Shown: positions 29,673-35,389 of the stretch, piece after piece
Layout of the letters: each line of letters starts with the position of its first letter
Numbering within the stretch: position 1 is the first letter of the stretch
From: a virus
Direction: 5' to 3' (one strand)
IMG/VR virus record: IMGVR_UViG_3300009528_000460
Coordinates: 1 to 36,572 of that record
Length of the DNA stretch: 36,572 nt
Translations under genes and position numbers: made by a program
Notes under the pieces: generated by a model
What the model was told of the DNA's origin: nothing
What the model saw: only the letters and a program-made list of their open reading frames with translations
Database searches by the model: none

Positions 29673-29873
29673 TCAGGCCCCCTCCTTCGCAATCAAAACC
29701 AACCCAATGCCTGGACGATCCATTGCCTCGTGTCGCGGGAGAATGGTTATGTTCCTCCTTCGCATTTCCTCCTTGAATACACACAGATCAGCATTGGTGG
29801 CATAAGGTATCCAAGTATTACGGCCACGACGAATCATCTCGGCGACCCCATCCAACCACTTGGCATGTACCAC
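29673..29873 (-). CDS. 66-residue unknown protein
   Basis: The frame is open from 29960, but the part before 29873 overlaps the previous gene, and a GTG at 29873 follows GGAGAGGG at 12 nt; an ATA start at 29879 is also conceivable. The product (VVHAKWLDGVAEMIRRGRNT, ADLCVFKEEMRRRNITILPRH) is basic and alpha/beta-like. No motif is recognised. The start is uncertain. Confidence 0.4.
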   Translation of the reverse strand: MVHAKWLDGVAEMIRRGRNTWIPYATNADLCVFKEEMRRRNITILPRHEAMDRPGIGLVLIAKEGA

Positions 29874-29895
29874 TATAGTTATTTCCCTCTCCTTT

Positions 29896-30111
29896 CTAAT
29901 ACACCGCCAGCTCCCGCTCCCGCAGGACAACTGGCCTCTCCTTTTCCCGTACCATGTCATAATGCCTGTCCAACTCTGGCAGGCTGTTGCGGAACCAGCG
30001 CTCCTTGCCGCAGAGCTTGCAGAAGCCTAAGCTTAACGGTCCGTCCGCCGGCTCTATGATCCAGTGATGCGGGCAGACTGTCTGTCGAAGACCTTCCTGT
30101 GAATCTTGCAA
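29896..30111 (-). CDS. 71-residue zinc-binding protein
   Basis: TTG 30111 has AAGGAGAAAC at good spacing. The pattern CPHHWIIEPADGP followed by GFCKLCGKERWFRNS is a zinc-ribbon type I associate with phages and Actinobacteria/Chloroflexi genes. A charged C-terminal tail follows (VREKERPVVLRERELAVY). It overlaps the 54-residue zinc gene at 30054-30218 by 58 bp in another frame. A longer start at 30144 (TTG) is less likely. Confidence 0.6.
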   Translation of the reverse strand: MQDSQEGLRQTVCPHHWIIEPADGPLSLGFCKLCGKERWFRNSLPELDRHYDMVREKERPVVLRERELAVY

Positions 30112-30218
30112 ACCGTTTCTCCTTCCTGAGCAGCGCTGATGCAACGCCTACCTTTCGACACAGGAGCGTCACACTGCCGGCGGACAGATAGCCCTTTCTC
30201 GTATCGCTTTGCCTTCAT
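30054..30218 (-). CDS. 54-residue small zinc protein (C-x-A..G-x-x-C..C-x-x-H)
   Basis: ATG 30218 overlaps the previous stop as ATGA. The product has CDAPVSKGRRCISAAQEGET and VCKIHRK, a pattern of widespread tiny zinc proteins (CxA-T/S-x-x-G-x-x-C ... G-x-x-x-C-x-x-H). Coding potential is therefore credible despite the size. It runs 58 bp into the TTG-started gene at 29896-30111. Function unknown. Confidence 0.6.
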   Translation of the reverse strand: MKAKRYEKGLSVRRQCDAPVSKGRRCISAAQEGETVCKIHRKVFDRQSARITGS

Positions 30219-30481
30219 CTCTTCTTTGCTCCCTTCTCCGCAGCTCTCCTCGTTGCCCGATTAGGCCTCCAGAGCTTCTTGCTGGGCTTCAGGAGCTTAT
30301 CCACCGTCGATTGTGCCAGGGCGATGGCTGACTCGAACTGGGCGCTCCAGATGATGTCCAGGATGACGTCCTTCTTGGTGATGCTGACAGCGTTCATCTT
30401 CTCGATCTTGGCGCGGAGAGGTATATTGCGAGCGTAGGCCAAGAACTTCGCAGCCTCGCCAACGGCCTGTAGAGAGTTCAC
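30215..30481 (-). CDS. 88-residue basic helical protein after the endolysin
   Basis: GTG 30481 makes a TAGTG junction with the amidase stop and has GGGGGAAA before it; an ATG at 30493 is an alternative. The sequence is helical (SLQAVGEAAKFLAYARNIPL, DIIWSAQFESAIALAQSTVD) and ends in a very basic tail (RATRRAAEKGAKKR). There is no membrane segment long enough for a holin. It could bind nucleic acid. Role unknown. Confidence 0.5.
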   Translation of the reverse strand: MNSLQAVGEAAKFLAYARNIPLRAKIEKMNAVSITKKDVILDIIWSAQFESAIALAQSTVDKLLKPSKKLWRPNRATRRAAEKGAKKR

Positions 30482-31212
30482 TATTTCCCCCATCCATAGA
30501 AGTCCATGATCTGCCGAGCCTCCTGCCAGGACTCCTCGGTGCCAGCCAAGGCCAAGCCGACGATCCGCATGACCGACAGGGCCTGCACCCGCATCTTCGC
30601 CATGTCCTCCCGCACCCCCTTGTTCCCAGCGTCTGGTCGATAGCCCAGCAACTCCTTCACGATTTCGCGCACTCGTTCGTCGTCCATGTCGTCCTCCTTT
30701 AGCGTTGGCCCCCACTCCTCCCAGGTCCCGCCGGGGCAGGTGGTGTTCTGGAGCCTTATGTTACGATGCGCTTCCACTATGAGCTTGGGAGCACCAGCGC
30801 CGAGGAACTCATGGTAGCGTCGCCTGATGTCAGCGATACACTCACGTGCCGCCGCCAGATGAGAAGGCAGAGGCACCGCGTTGGTAAAGTTGCCGATAAG
30901 GACAGTACCGATGGCTCGATGGTTCATCCGCCTCACGTGGGCGCGGCCAAGGTTGTAATCACTGAGGCGATAGGCCCGGCCCGAGGCGAAGGCAGCGTTG
31001 TGGTAGCCGAATCCGCCGAGCCCCCAGGCCCGGTGCATAGCATCGATGTCCAGTAGGTGCTGAATCTCTTGCTCCTGGGTAGCTTGAACCCAAGTATTCC
31101 AGTTGGTGTGGCTCATAGTGTGGTGCAGGGCGATATACTCCACCAGGGAGATGTCATCGATGGTAAACCGACCTGTGTAGGCTGAGGGGATTAGGTGGCG
31201 GATGTCAATCAT
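30481..31212 (-). CDS. N-acetylmuramoyl-L-alanine amidase (endolysin)
   Basis: The protein is 243 residues from ATG 31212, with GGGGGAGTGAG upstream. The Amidase_2/PGRP fold has its zinc ligands visible: His in ALHHTMSH (H30/H31), His in EAHRNIRL (H149) and Cys in NTTCPGG (C159); GFGYHNAAF supplies the conserved Tyr (Y70). IGTVLIGNFTN and the PSHLAA segment also match the family. Residues 170-243 are a helical tail of unknown role. It cleaves the amide bond between MurNAc and L-Ala to release progeny. It has no signal peptide, so a holin or another route is needed. Confidence 0.85.
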   Translation of the reverse strand: MIDIRHLIPSAYTGRFTIDDISLVEYIALHHTMSHTNWNTWVQATQEQEIQHLLDIDAMHRAWGLGGFGYHNAAFASGRAYRLSDYNLGRAHVRRMNHRAIGTVLIGNFTNAVPLPSHLAAARECIADIRRRYHEFLGAGAPKLIVEAHRNIRLQNTTCPGGTWEEWGPTLKEDDMDDERVREIVKELLGYRPDAGNKGVREDMAKMRVQALSVMRIVGLALAGTEESWQEARQIMDFYGWGK

Positions 31213-31213
31213 C

Positions 31214-31453
31214 TCACTCCCCCTCTCTGTCGGCGGGCAGGATGAGGACAAGGCAATCTTGCGGCTCAATTCCCTCCTCTAGCCAGCCTTCTATAGCTAC
31301 GTCGCATGAGCCTGTCTCATCGCGGAAGATGCGTCCCTTCTCCACCGCTATCGGCTCCCTGCTCCCATAGGGGAAAGAGAGGGCGGCAGCATAACCCTGG
31401 TCGTAGCCCTGCTTATGGGCTTTACGCATACACTCTATTATGTGTTGGTGCAT
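31214..31453 (-). CDS. 79-residue unknown protein
   Basis: ATG 31453 with GGAGGGGTGAG upstream; it ends 1 bp before the amidase start. A His/Lys-rich helix (HQHIIECMRKAHKQGYDQGY) is followed by an acidic C-terminal beta-like part (DVAIEGWLEEGIEPQDCLVLILP). No motif is recognised. It is part of the lysis-region operon. Confidence 0.5.
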   Translation of the reverse strand: MHQHIIECMRKAHKQGYDQGYAAALSFPYGSREPIAVEKGRIFRDETGSCDVAIEGWLEEGIEPQDCLVLILPADREGE

Positions 31454-31454
31454 C

Positions 31455-31655
31455 TCACCCCTCCTCTCGGCTGGCCTTCACCCTTGCCTCCATGACGCGG
31501 CTGAACCCAAACGTCTCAGGCTCCCCCTCCACGAAAGGGCGTCCAGTGCGGTTCACCCAACCGCACTGCTTATTGAGGCAGCGCTCAACGCCCTGGTGGA
31601 GGTCGAATTCAATGGTTAGATGATGACACTCAGGGCAGATTCGCAGGTTCATCAC
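31455..31655 (-). CDS. 66-residue zinc ribbon protein
   Basis: CPEC at residues 7-10 and CLNKQC near 26-31 form a zinc ribbon (RICPECHHLTIEF, ERCLNKQCGWVN). The stop region repeats the style of the neighbour's end (SREEG). It overlaps the preceding stop by 4 bp. Nucleic-acid binding is plausible; the partner is unknown. Confidence 0.6.
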   Translation of the reverse strand: MMNLRICPECHHLTIEFDLHQGVERCLNKQCGWVNRTGRPFVEGEPETFGFSRVMEARVKASREEG

Positions 31656-31984
31656 TCCCCCTCCTCTCGGCTGGCAGGCATCGCTAACAATCGCCCTTTA
31701 CCGTATCTGCGCCTTGCCATCCGCTGCCAAGAGCGCCAGAGACGAGGCCACCTAGGTAGCAGCCAGTGACGATTCGCTGGGTAGACATACACCCTTAGCC
31801 CTGCCTCTAGAAACGGCTCAATGCCGTCCCATCCCATATAAGGCACGAGCGTTGCGGCTGTGGCTCTGTGCTTCAAGGCTATTTGAACTTGCGCCTTCGC
31901 CATGTGGCCTACCTCACAGAATCCAGCATCAATCACCCGATACCCATCTATCTCCCGCATGGGGTAGTTGAATATGCTAGTCAC
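31652..31984 (-). CDS. 110-residue unknown alpha/beta protein
   Basis: ATG 31984 overlaps the preceding gene end by 8 bp. Visible features are FCEVGHMAKAQVQIALKHRA, TLVPYMGWDGIEPFLEAGLR and VYVYPANRHW, then a very basic Trp/Arg-rich tail (RLWRSWQRMARRRYGKGR). The first part looks like a small Rossmann-like or nucleotide-binding fold, without a diagnostic motif. Function unknown. Confidence 0.5.
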   Translation of the reverse strand: MTSIFNYPMREIDGYRVIDAGFCEVGHMAKAQVQIALKHRATAATLVPYMGWDGIEPFLEAGLRVYVYPANRHWLLPRWPRLWRSWQRMARRRYGKGRLLAMPASREEGE

Positions 31985-32591
31985 CCAGCACCTCCACCAT
32001 CACTCTCGTCCCGACCCCTTGGAGCCACGCCCAGCCCGTCCCTGGCGCGGGGTCTTGTTGGTTGCCGCAGTCGTAAAAGTGAATGTCGAGATGGTTCGGT
32101 TCGGTAACAGCACTGCCACGGTCAAGGCAGGTGACGAGATACCGGTCAGCGATAAGTAATCTCGTACCGAAATCCCAGTGATCACTACAAGCCGCCATCC
32201 CAGGGGCAACGGGTAGGCCCGACGCCATAAGCCCGCAGTACGCCCCGCCTGGGTCGCCTCGGCAGCAGTAGACCGAGATGTAGAAGAGTTCACCTACTCC
32301 CTCCCTGCGCGGCGCTTTGAACGGTGAAGGATACTTGGGGCCGATTTGTAGTGCAGCAGGTGGAGCGTCCAATATGCTTGTTCCCACCACTTCCTGTCCT
32401 GTCTCTCGCACCACCAACCCAGCCACCCTAATATCAGGCACCCTAAGCCCACGAAGAATACGATCAGGAGTGGCATCTAGGGCCTCTTCCTGCAACACCT
32501 GAAACATTCGGTGTTCTTGGGTTGATTCCAAGTTCCACAAAGACACGTCCAACCTTGGAACATCATTTCCTCCTACCCCCGCAGCGCACAC
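31977..32591 (-). CDS. Double-psi beta-barrel (3D/RlpA-like) protein, long frame, start uncertain
   Basis: The C-terminal 100 residues are a 3D/RlpA-type domain: YCCRGDPGGAYCGLMASG, VAPGMAACSDHWDFGTRL, the putative catalytic Asp in TCLDRGS, then LDIHFYDC. The frame is open upstream to a stop at 32633, and its start encodes a signal-peptide-like stretch (GIAAALLALVCAAG, 32618-32577), but only GTG 32591 or rare ATA/ATC codons could initiate it. The upstream part overlaps a membrane ORF (32294-32476) and a tiny zinc ORF in another frame. A shorter start such as GTG 32390 is possible. It probably acts on peptidoglycan during lysis or entry. Confidence 0.55.
   Translation of the reverse strand: MCAAGVGGNDVPRLDVSLWNLESTQEHRMFQVLQEEALDATPDRILRGLRVPDIRVAGLVVRETGQEVVGTSILDAPPAALQIGPKYPSPFKAPRREGVGELFYISVYCCRGDPGGAYCGLMASGLPVAPGMAACSDHWDFGTRLLIADRYLVTCLDRGSAVTEPNHLDIHFYDCGNQQDPAPGTGWAWLQGVGTRVMVEVLGD
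32294..32476 (-). CDS. 60-residue single-pass membrane protein
   Basis: ATG 32476 follows AGGAAGAGG and abuts the previous stop (TAGATG). Residues 2-22 (LLIVFFVGLGCLILGWLGWW) form one membrane span, followed by a charged cytoplasmic or periplasmic tail ending KRRAGRE. Holin or spanin-like roles are possible given the lysis neighbourhood. It lies in the +1-related frame over the linker of the double-psi-barrel ORF, so only one or both may be used. Confidence 0.5.
   Translation of the reverse strand: MPLLIVFFVGLGCLILGWLGWWCERQDRKWWEQAYWTLHLLHYKSAPSILHRSKRRAGRE
32477..32566 (-). CDS. 29-residue RanBP2-like zinc finger peptide
   Basis: ATGATG at 32566/32563 follows AGGAGG. The whole peptide is WTCLCGTWNQPKNTECFRCC plus a basic end, fitting W-x-C-x-C-x3-N-x6-C-x2-C, a compact version of the RanBP2-type zinc finger. 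Its stop directly precedes the membrane gene ATG. It overlaps the open double-psi-barrel frame. The peptide would be one of the smallest credible genes here. Confidence 0.45.
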   Translation of the reverse strand: MMFQGWTCLCGTWNQPKNTECFRCCRKRP

Positions 32592-32611
32592 AAGAGCTAA
32601 GAGCGCGGCGG

Positions 32612-32812
32612 CTATGCCGTATCGGATACGTCAGGCTCCTTTGGCCAGCACTTTCGGCAAAGACGGTGTTGCCAATTCGCAAGATCGCGTACATGTAATT
32701 CCTCGCAACTCGGAGCCGCTGCGCCTGTGTTGCAAAATGGATAGAGTCGGTTAAAGGGAGCAGGCCGATGTACCTTCCCTGTCCGATTATTCAGCAAGAC
32801 GGTTTGTTTCAT
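32612..32812 (-). CDS. 66-residue zinc-binding protein
   Basis: ATG 32812 follows GGAAGGAGAGGGAG. It begins MKQTVLLNNRTGKVHRPAPF and has single Cys near 27 and 40 with CRKC near 55; WQHRLCRKCWPKE is the second half of a zinc site. The 'VHRP...CRxC' layout is frequent in small phage/host proteins. It is preceded by a structured leader (32839-32913). Function unknown. Confidence 0.55.
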   Translation of the reverse strand: MKQTVLLNNRTGKVHRPAPFNRLYPFCNTGAAAPSCEELHVRDLANWQHRLCRKCWPKEPDVSDTA

Positions 32813-32838
32813 TCTCCCTCTCCTTCCTGGAGGCGCTA

Positions 32839-32913
32839 GGGGCTGGCTAAGGTCCGAAAGGGGCCATCGCCTTCCTCGGACTCCGACGTGGCTCTCCATT
32901 CATAACCAGCCCC
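32839..32913 (-). promoter_or_regulatory. Structured leader upstream of the 66-residue zinc gene
   Basis: Outer arms GGGGCTGG (32839-32846) and CCAGCCCC (32906-32913) pair 8 of 8. Inside, GGTCCGA (32851-32857) pairs with TCGGACT (32876-32882), then AAGG with CCTT. The element fills most of the 116-bp gap between the secreted-protein stop and the next SD. It may be an attenuator or stabiliser; there is no U-tract. Confidence 0.4.
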
Positions 32914-32928
32914 CATGCGCCATGATCG

Positions 32929-33807
32929 CTAATCAAATATGCTGCAATACTCCTTGCCCGCCGGGGGGTTCTTGCACCTGAACAGGCCGAACTCGGCGTC
33001 GGGGTAGCCTGGGCACACCAGCGGCTCATTCATCTCCTTCACCCATGTGCTGATCGGGCAGGTAGGGTTGAAGGGCAGCCAGTCCGCCGTGGTGACGCGG
33101 CAAACTCCGATCCTCGGGCCGCACCACCATTCCTGGTACTCAGGAACAGGGATGCTGATCGTATAGGTTCCGTCGGCTCCGATGCCCACCTCGACGCTGT
33201 AGATAAAACCGAGGCCTATGGCCCGGGGGCCAGACTCCGTGGCAAACAGTTCGCCCTCCCAGTAGAACAGGAACTCCTCGGCGGGGCTCATTTCCCGCTG
33301 CTCAAAGGTGGCCTCTACGTCGCCGTCGCCGACCGACTCAACGGTGGTCGGTAGGTACGGCCCGTACCCGCCGCTGAAACCGCCAGGCCGGACCACGTAC
33401 ATGGTCAGCGCTCCGTGATTAATGTCGTTCTCGAGCGTCGGCAGAGCGTCAGAATACTGACGGCCGTAGATGACCTCCGTCACGGCCTCGTCGACCTCAG
33501 CGACCGCGCCGTTCCCGCCCAGCACCAGCACAGCGTCCAGGTTGTCAAGCGTGTCCAGGTTGCTGACCTCAGGTGCGCCCTCGATGTAGCGCTCCCACGC
33601 CCCCGACTCGTCGAAGTTATAGGCCACGGCCACGCCGCAGGTGGCGAGCGCCTCCCCAGCGCTGCCCCCATCCTTGCCAGTGTAGACCGCGATCGACCAC
33701 TCGCCCTCACTAGGGCAGTTGTGCATGACGGTGTCCGCCACAGCCGTTCCACCGCCGAAAGCAATGGCGCATACCACCGCGAAAGCCGCCAAAAGCAGCT
33801 TCTTCAT
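32929..33807 (-). CDS. Secreted protein with signal peptide
   Basis: The protein is 292 residues from ATG 33807 with a strong AAGGAGGTT SD. MKKLLLAAFAVVCAIAFGGGTAVADT is a clear Sec signal peptide with an A-x-A-type cleavage site. The mature part starts with a WSIAVYTGKDGG ... LATCGVAVAYNFDESGAWERY pattern that I associate with secreted Chloroflexota/Actinobacteria proteins; the middle is beta-rich, and the C-terminus has several Cys (WWCGPRIGVC, PTCP, LFRCKNP). No catalytic motif is seen. It might alter the host surface, for example superinfection exclusion, or be a virion spike; both are inference. Confidence 0.65.
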   Translation of the reverse strand: MKKLLLAAFAVVCAIAFGGGTAVADTVMHNCPSEGEWSIAVYTGKDGGSAGEALATCGVAVAYNFDESGAWERYIEGAPEVSNLDTLDNLDAVLVLGGNGAVAEVDEAVTEVIYGRQYSDALPTLENDINHGALTMYVVRPGGFSGGYGPYLPTTVESVGDGDVEATFEQREMSPAEEFLFYWEGELFATESGPRAIGLGFIYSVEVGIGADGTYTISIPVPEYQEWWCGPRIGVCRVTTADWLPFNPTCPISTWVKEMNEPLVCPGYPDAEFGLFRCKNPPAGKEYCSIFD

Positions 33808-33820
33808 CGAAACCTCCTTG

Positions 33821-34510
33821 CTACTCTCTTGCCAACCAATCGATCACTGTGTAATCCGCGCACGGCGGACACGGAGCCTCGTAGTGTACTGTCCCAGGAG
33901 CACCCCAATGCCAAGCATCGTAGCACCAAATATCAACATTGCCCCAACCCACCATGTCGCCGGTGTCGAGGCACTCGAAGCGGACCCCACTCGGGAGATC
34001 GAAACTCTGGTACATTCGAGCCGGGTGACAGGCCGCAGCTCCAGGGAACACGTGTATACCCGAGGCCATTGGCCGGCCAGAAGGGCAGTATGCACCCGTG
34101 CTATCACCTTTGCAAAAATAGTGCGTGCAGCGCACTCCCTCTTGAGCACCTGCCGAAAGCGTTTGATGTTCTGTTCTGCCTCTGCCAATGCCACCATAAT
34201 CTACTCTTTGGGCGGGTAGGTAGACGTCTTGATACTCATAGACCACGCCTGTCGGGGATTCCACCGAGGCAATCCCGATGCTCTCAGCACCCGCCTGGTG
34301 TCCTGCCAATCGGCGATCTGGTGTCTCGCCCAGGAGTAGACCATACTCGCCAGCCAGTCGAGGACGATCAATGCGAAGACCACTCCGCCGCAGATCAGAA
34401 CCACCCAACCCAGGTTGTAGGCTACTCCAGCCATCACCATGGCTCCCTATCGATACCCAAGCTGCCAGTGCCAGGAGCGCTAGAGCAGCCAGGGCTGTTA
34501 GATGTCGCAA
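33821..34510 (-). CDS. Second double-psi beta-barrel (3D/RlpA-like) protein, signal peptide plus linker
   Basis: The 229-residue frame starts at TTG 34510, eight bases after AGGAGG, and opens MRHLTALAALALLALAAW, a signal-peptide-like segment. A variable linker (about 30-125) is followed by the 3D-type domain: YFCKGDSTGAYCPSGRPMASG, FPGAAACHPAR, FDLPSGVRFECLDTG and VDIWCYD, with Asp in CLDTG as the putative catalytic residue. It is a paralogue of 31977-32591. The linker overlaps a membrane ORF (34201-34440) in another frame. A short start at GTG 34135 is the alternative. It probably acts on peptidoglycan. Confidence 0.55.
   Translation of the reverse strand: MRHLTALAALALLALAAWVSIGSHGDGWSSLQPGLGGSDLRRSGLRIDRPRLAGEYGLLLGETPDRRLAGHQAGAESIGIASVESPTGVVYEYQDVYLPAQRVDYGGIGRGRTEHQTLSAGAQEGVRCTHYFCKGDSTGAYCPSGRPMASGIHVFPGAAACHPARMYQSFDLPSGVRFECLDTGDMVGWGNVDIWCYDAWHWGAPGTVHYEAPCPPCADYTVIDWLARE
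34201..34440 (-). CDS. 79-residue membrane protein
   Basis: ATG 34440 or the ATG two codons later (better spaced to AGGGAG) opens a protein with a membrane span LGWVVLICGGVVFALIVLDW near residues 10-29 and an amphipathic charged tail to STYPPKE. It overlaps the linker of the second double-psi-barrel frame. A holin-like function is possible in this lysis region. Positioning mirrors the membrane ORF at 32294-32476. Confidence 0.5.
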   Translation of the reverse strand: MVMAGVAYNLGWVVLICGGVVFALIVLDWLASMVYSWARHQIADWQDTRRVLRASGLPRWNPRQAWSMSIKTSTYPPKE

Positions 34511-34643
34511 TCATGTGTCCTCCTACTTTCGCTTCCAGAGGCGGACAAACAGGGCGAGTGTGTCGTTTGCAGAGCCTTTCATTCCGTCTTGTTAGCAACC
34601 CGCCGGCGGCTCGACGACTCCCACCGACTAGCTGCGTTTCCTG

Positions 34644-34751
34644 TTTGCCCACCCTCGCCGCTGCATCGAGAAACACAGCCTGGGTCGACAGGCCATGAAA
34701 AGGAGCAGGGGAGATGACACCCTGCCCGATGCAGCGGTGAGGAAGGGCAAA
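34644..34751. ncRNA. Long inverted repeat forming a three-way-junction structure
   Basis: The stem pairs TTTGCCC (34644-34650) with GGGCAAA (34745-34751), then CCTC with GAGG, then CCGCTGCATCG (34658-34668) with CGATGCAGCGG (34727-34737): 22 Watson-Crick pairs with only small interruptions. Between the arms lie two further hairpins: GCCTG/CAGGC (34678-34693) and GCAGGG/CCCTGC (34705-34725). It begins 1 bp after the resolvase stop and lies in a gap of about 240 bp (34511-34752) with no convincing gene. It could act as RNA in the leftward transcript or as a cruciform DNA. The gap 34511-34643 beside it holds only the SD of the next gene. Confidence 0.55.
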
Positions 34752-34752
34752 A

Positions 34753-35238
34753 CTACTCGGCATGATCCTTTCCAATCTGCAATCTTCTTCCATATTCTGC
34801 CATCAGCAAGGCTTCGGCCTCGCCATCTGATAGTCGACCCAGCTCGGGCCATAGGCGGGACGCCTGGATCTTGGCCGCGTTCTTGTCTTTCGGCATGTCT
34901 CGGAGCATAACGGCCTTCCAGGTCTGCGGTGCCACGAGGAGATAAGGAATGCCGAGAGCCACCAAGATGCCTTCCCAAAGGCCGAAGCCTCGGCCAAAGG
35001 AAAAGGAGCTCGCAACGCCTTGCTTGGGCATGGAATGGACGGATTCTAGGATGGCAAATCTATTCCCCGGCCCGCCGAGGGGAAGACGATCCTGAATAAT
35101 CTCAGACATCTCCTGTGCTCGATACTGTCTCCGCTTCCCCACCTTGATAGTCGGCGTCCGCACAGCCTCAGCGGTCGCGTCAAGAAAGCCTACAGCACCA
35201 TCTAGGCCGGGGTCTATTCCTATGTAAAGCTGCGTCAT
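34753..35238 (-). CDS. RuvC-like Holliday junction resolvase
   Basis: The protein is 161 residues from ATG 35238 (AAGGAG upstream); an in-frame ATG at 35310 behind AGAAGG is an alternative. The RNase H-fold acidic residues are visible: Asp9 in YIGIDPGLDGAVGF, Glu65 in AILESVHSMP, and Asp138/Glu140 in LSDGEAEALLMAEYGRR. The FGRGFGLWEGIL and APQTWKAVML segments match phage RuvC relatives. It cleaves four-way DNA junctions before packaging. It follows the promoter at 35358-35386 and is followed within 2 bp by a long inverted repeat. Confidence 0.8.
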   Translation of the reverse strand: MTQLYIGIDPGLDGAVGFLDATAEAVRTPTIKVGKRRQYRAQEMSEIIQDRLPLGGPGNRFAILESVHSMPKQGVASSFSFGRGFGLWEGILVALGIPYLLVAPQTWKAVMLRDMPKDKNAAKIQASRLWPELGRLSDGEAEALLMAEYGRRLQIGKDHAE

Positions 35239-35357
35239 CCTGCTCTGCTCCTTAGCTGGGACTGGCACAACCGCACTCATGCCGATTTGGTCGGTGCAAA
35301 CCCACGACATGAAAAGCACCTTCTCTTAAGTTGCCCTCGCCAGCCCCAGCATCCTTT

Positions 35358-35386
35358 ATTATACTCCTTGCCTCCGCAAAAGTAAA
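35358..35386 (-). promoter_or_regulatory. Promoter of the resolvase/lysis block
   Basis: -35 TTTACT (35381-35386), 17-nt spacer, -10 TATAAT (35358-35363), then AAAGG; GGGC lies before the -35. It sits 4 bp after the P-loop gene stop and about 120 bp upstream of the resolvase ATG. Confidence 0.7.
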
Positions 35387-35389
35387 GCC

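Noticed and set aside
31214-31984. Similar CTCCCCCTCCTCTCGGCTGG-like strings at gene junctions near 31.45 and 31.65 kb as a mobile repeat
   Set aside because: They encode the related ends S-R-E-E-G and the SD of the next gene; too short and functionally explained to call a mobile element.
33844-34197. A 117-residue frame beginning MVALAEAEQNIKRF over the second barrel gene
   Set aside because: The N-terminus looks plausible, but the rest is an out-of-frame reading of the 3D-type domain.
33415-34698. A 427-residue plus-strand frame across the secreted and barrel genes
   Set aside because: Antisense to a protein with a clear signal peptide and strong SD; low-complexity His/Pro/Arg composition.
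34434-34793. A 119-residue minus-strand frame across the three-way-junction element
   Set aside because: No SD, no family pattern, begins inside the resolvase gene; the stems explain the sequence better.
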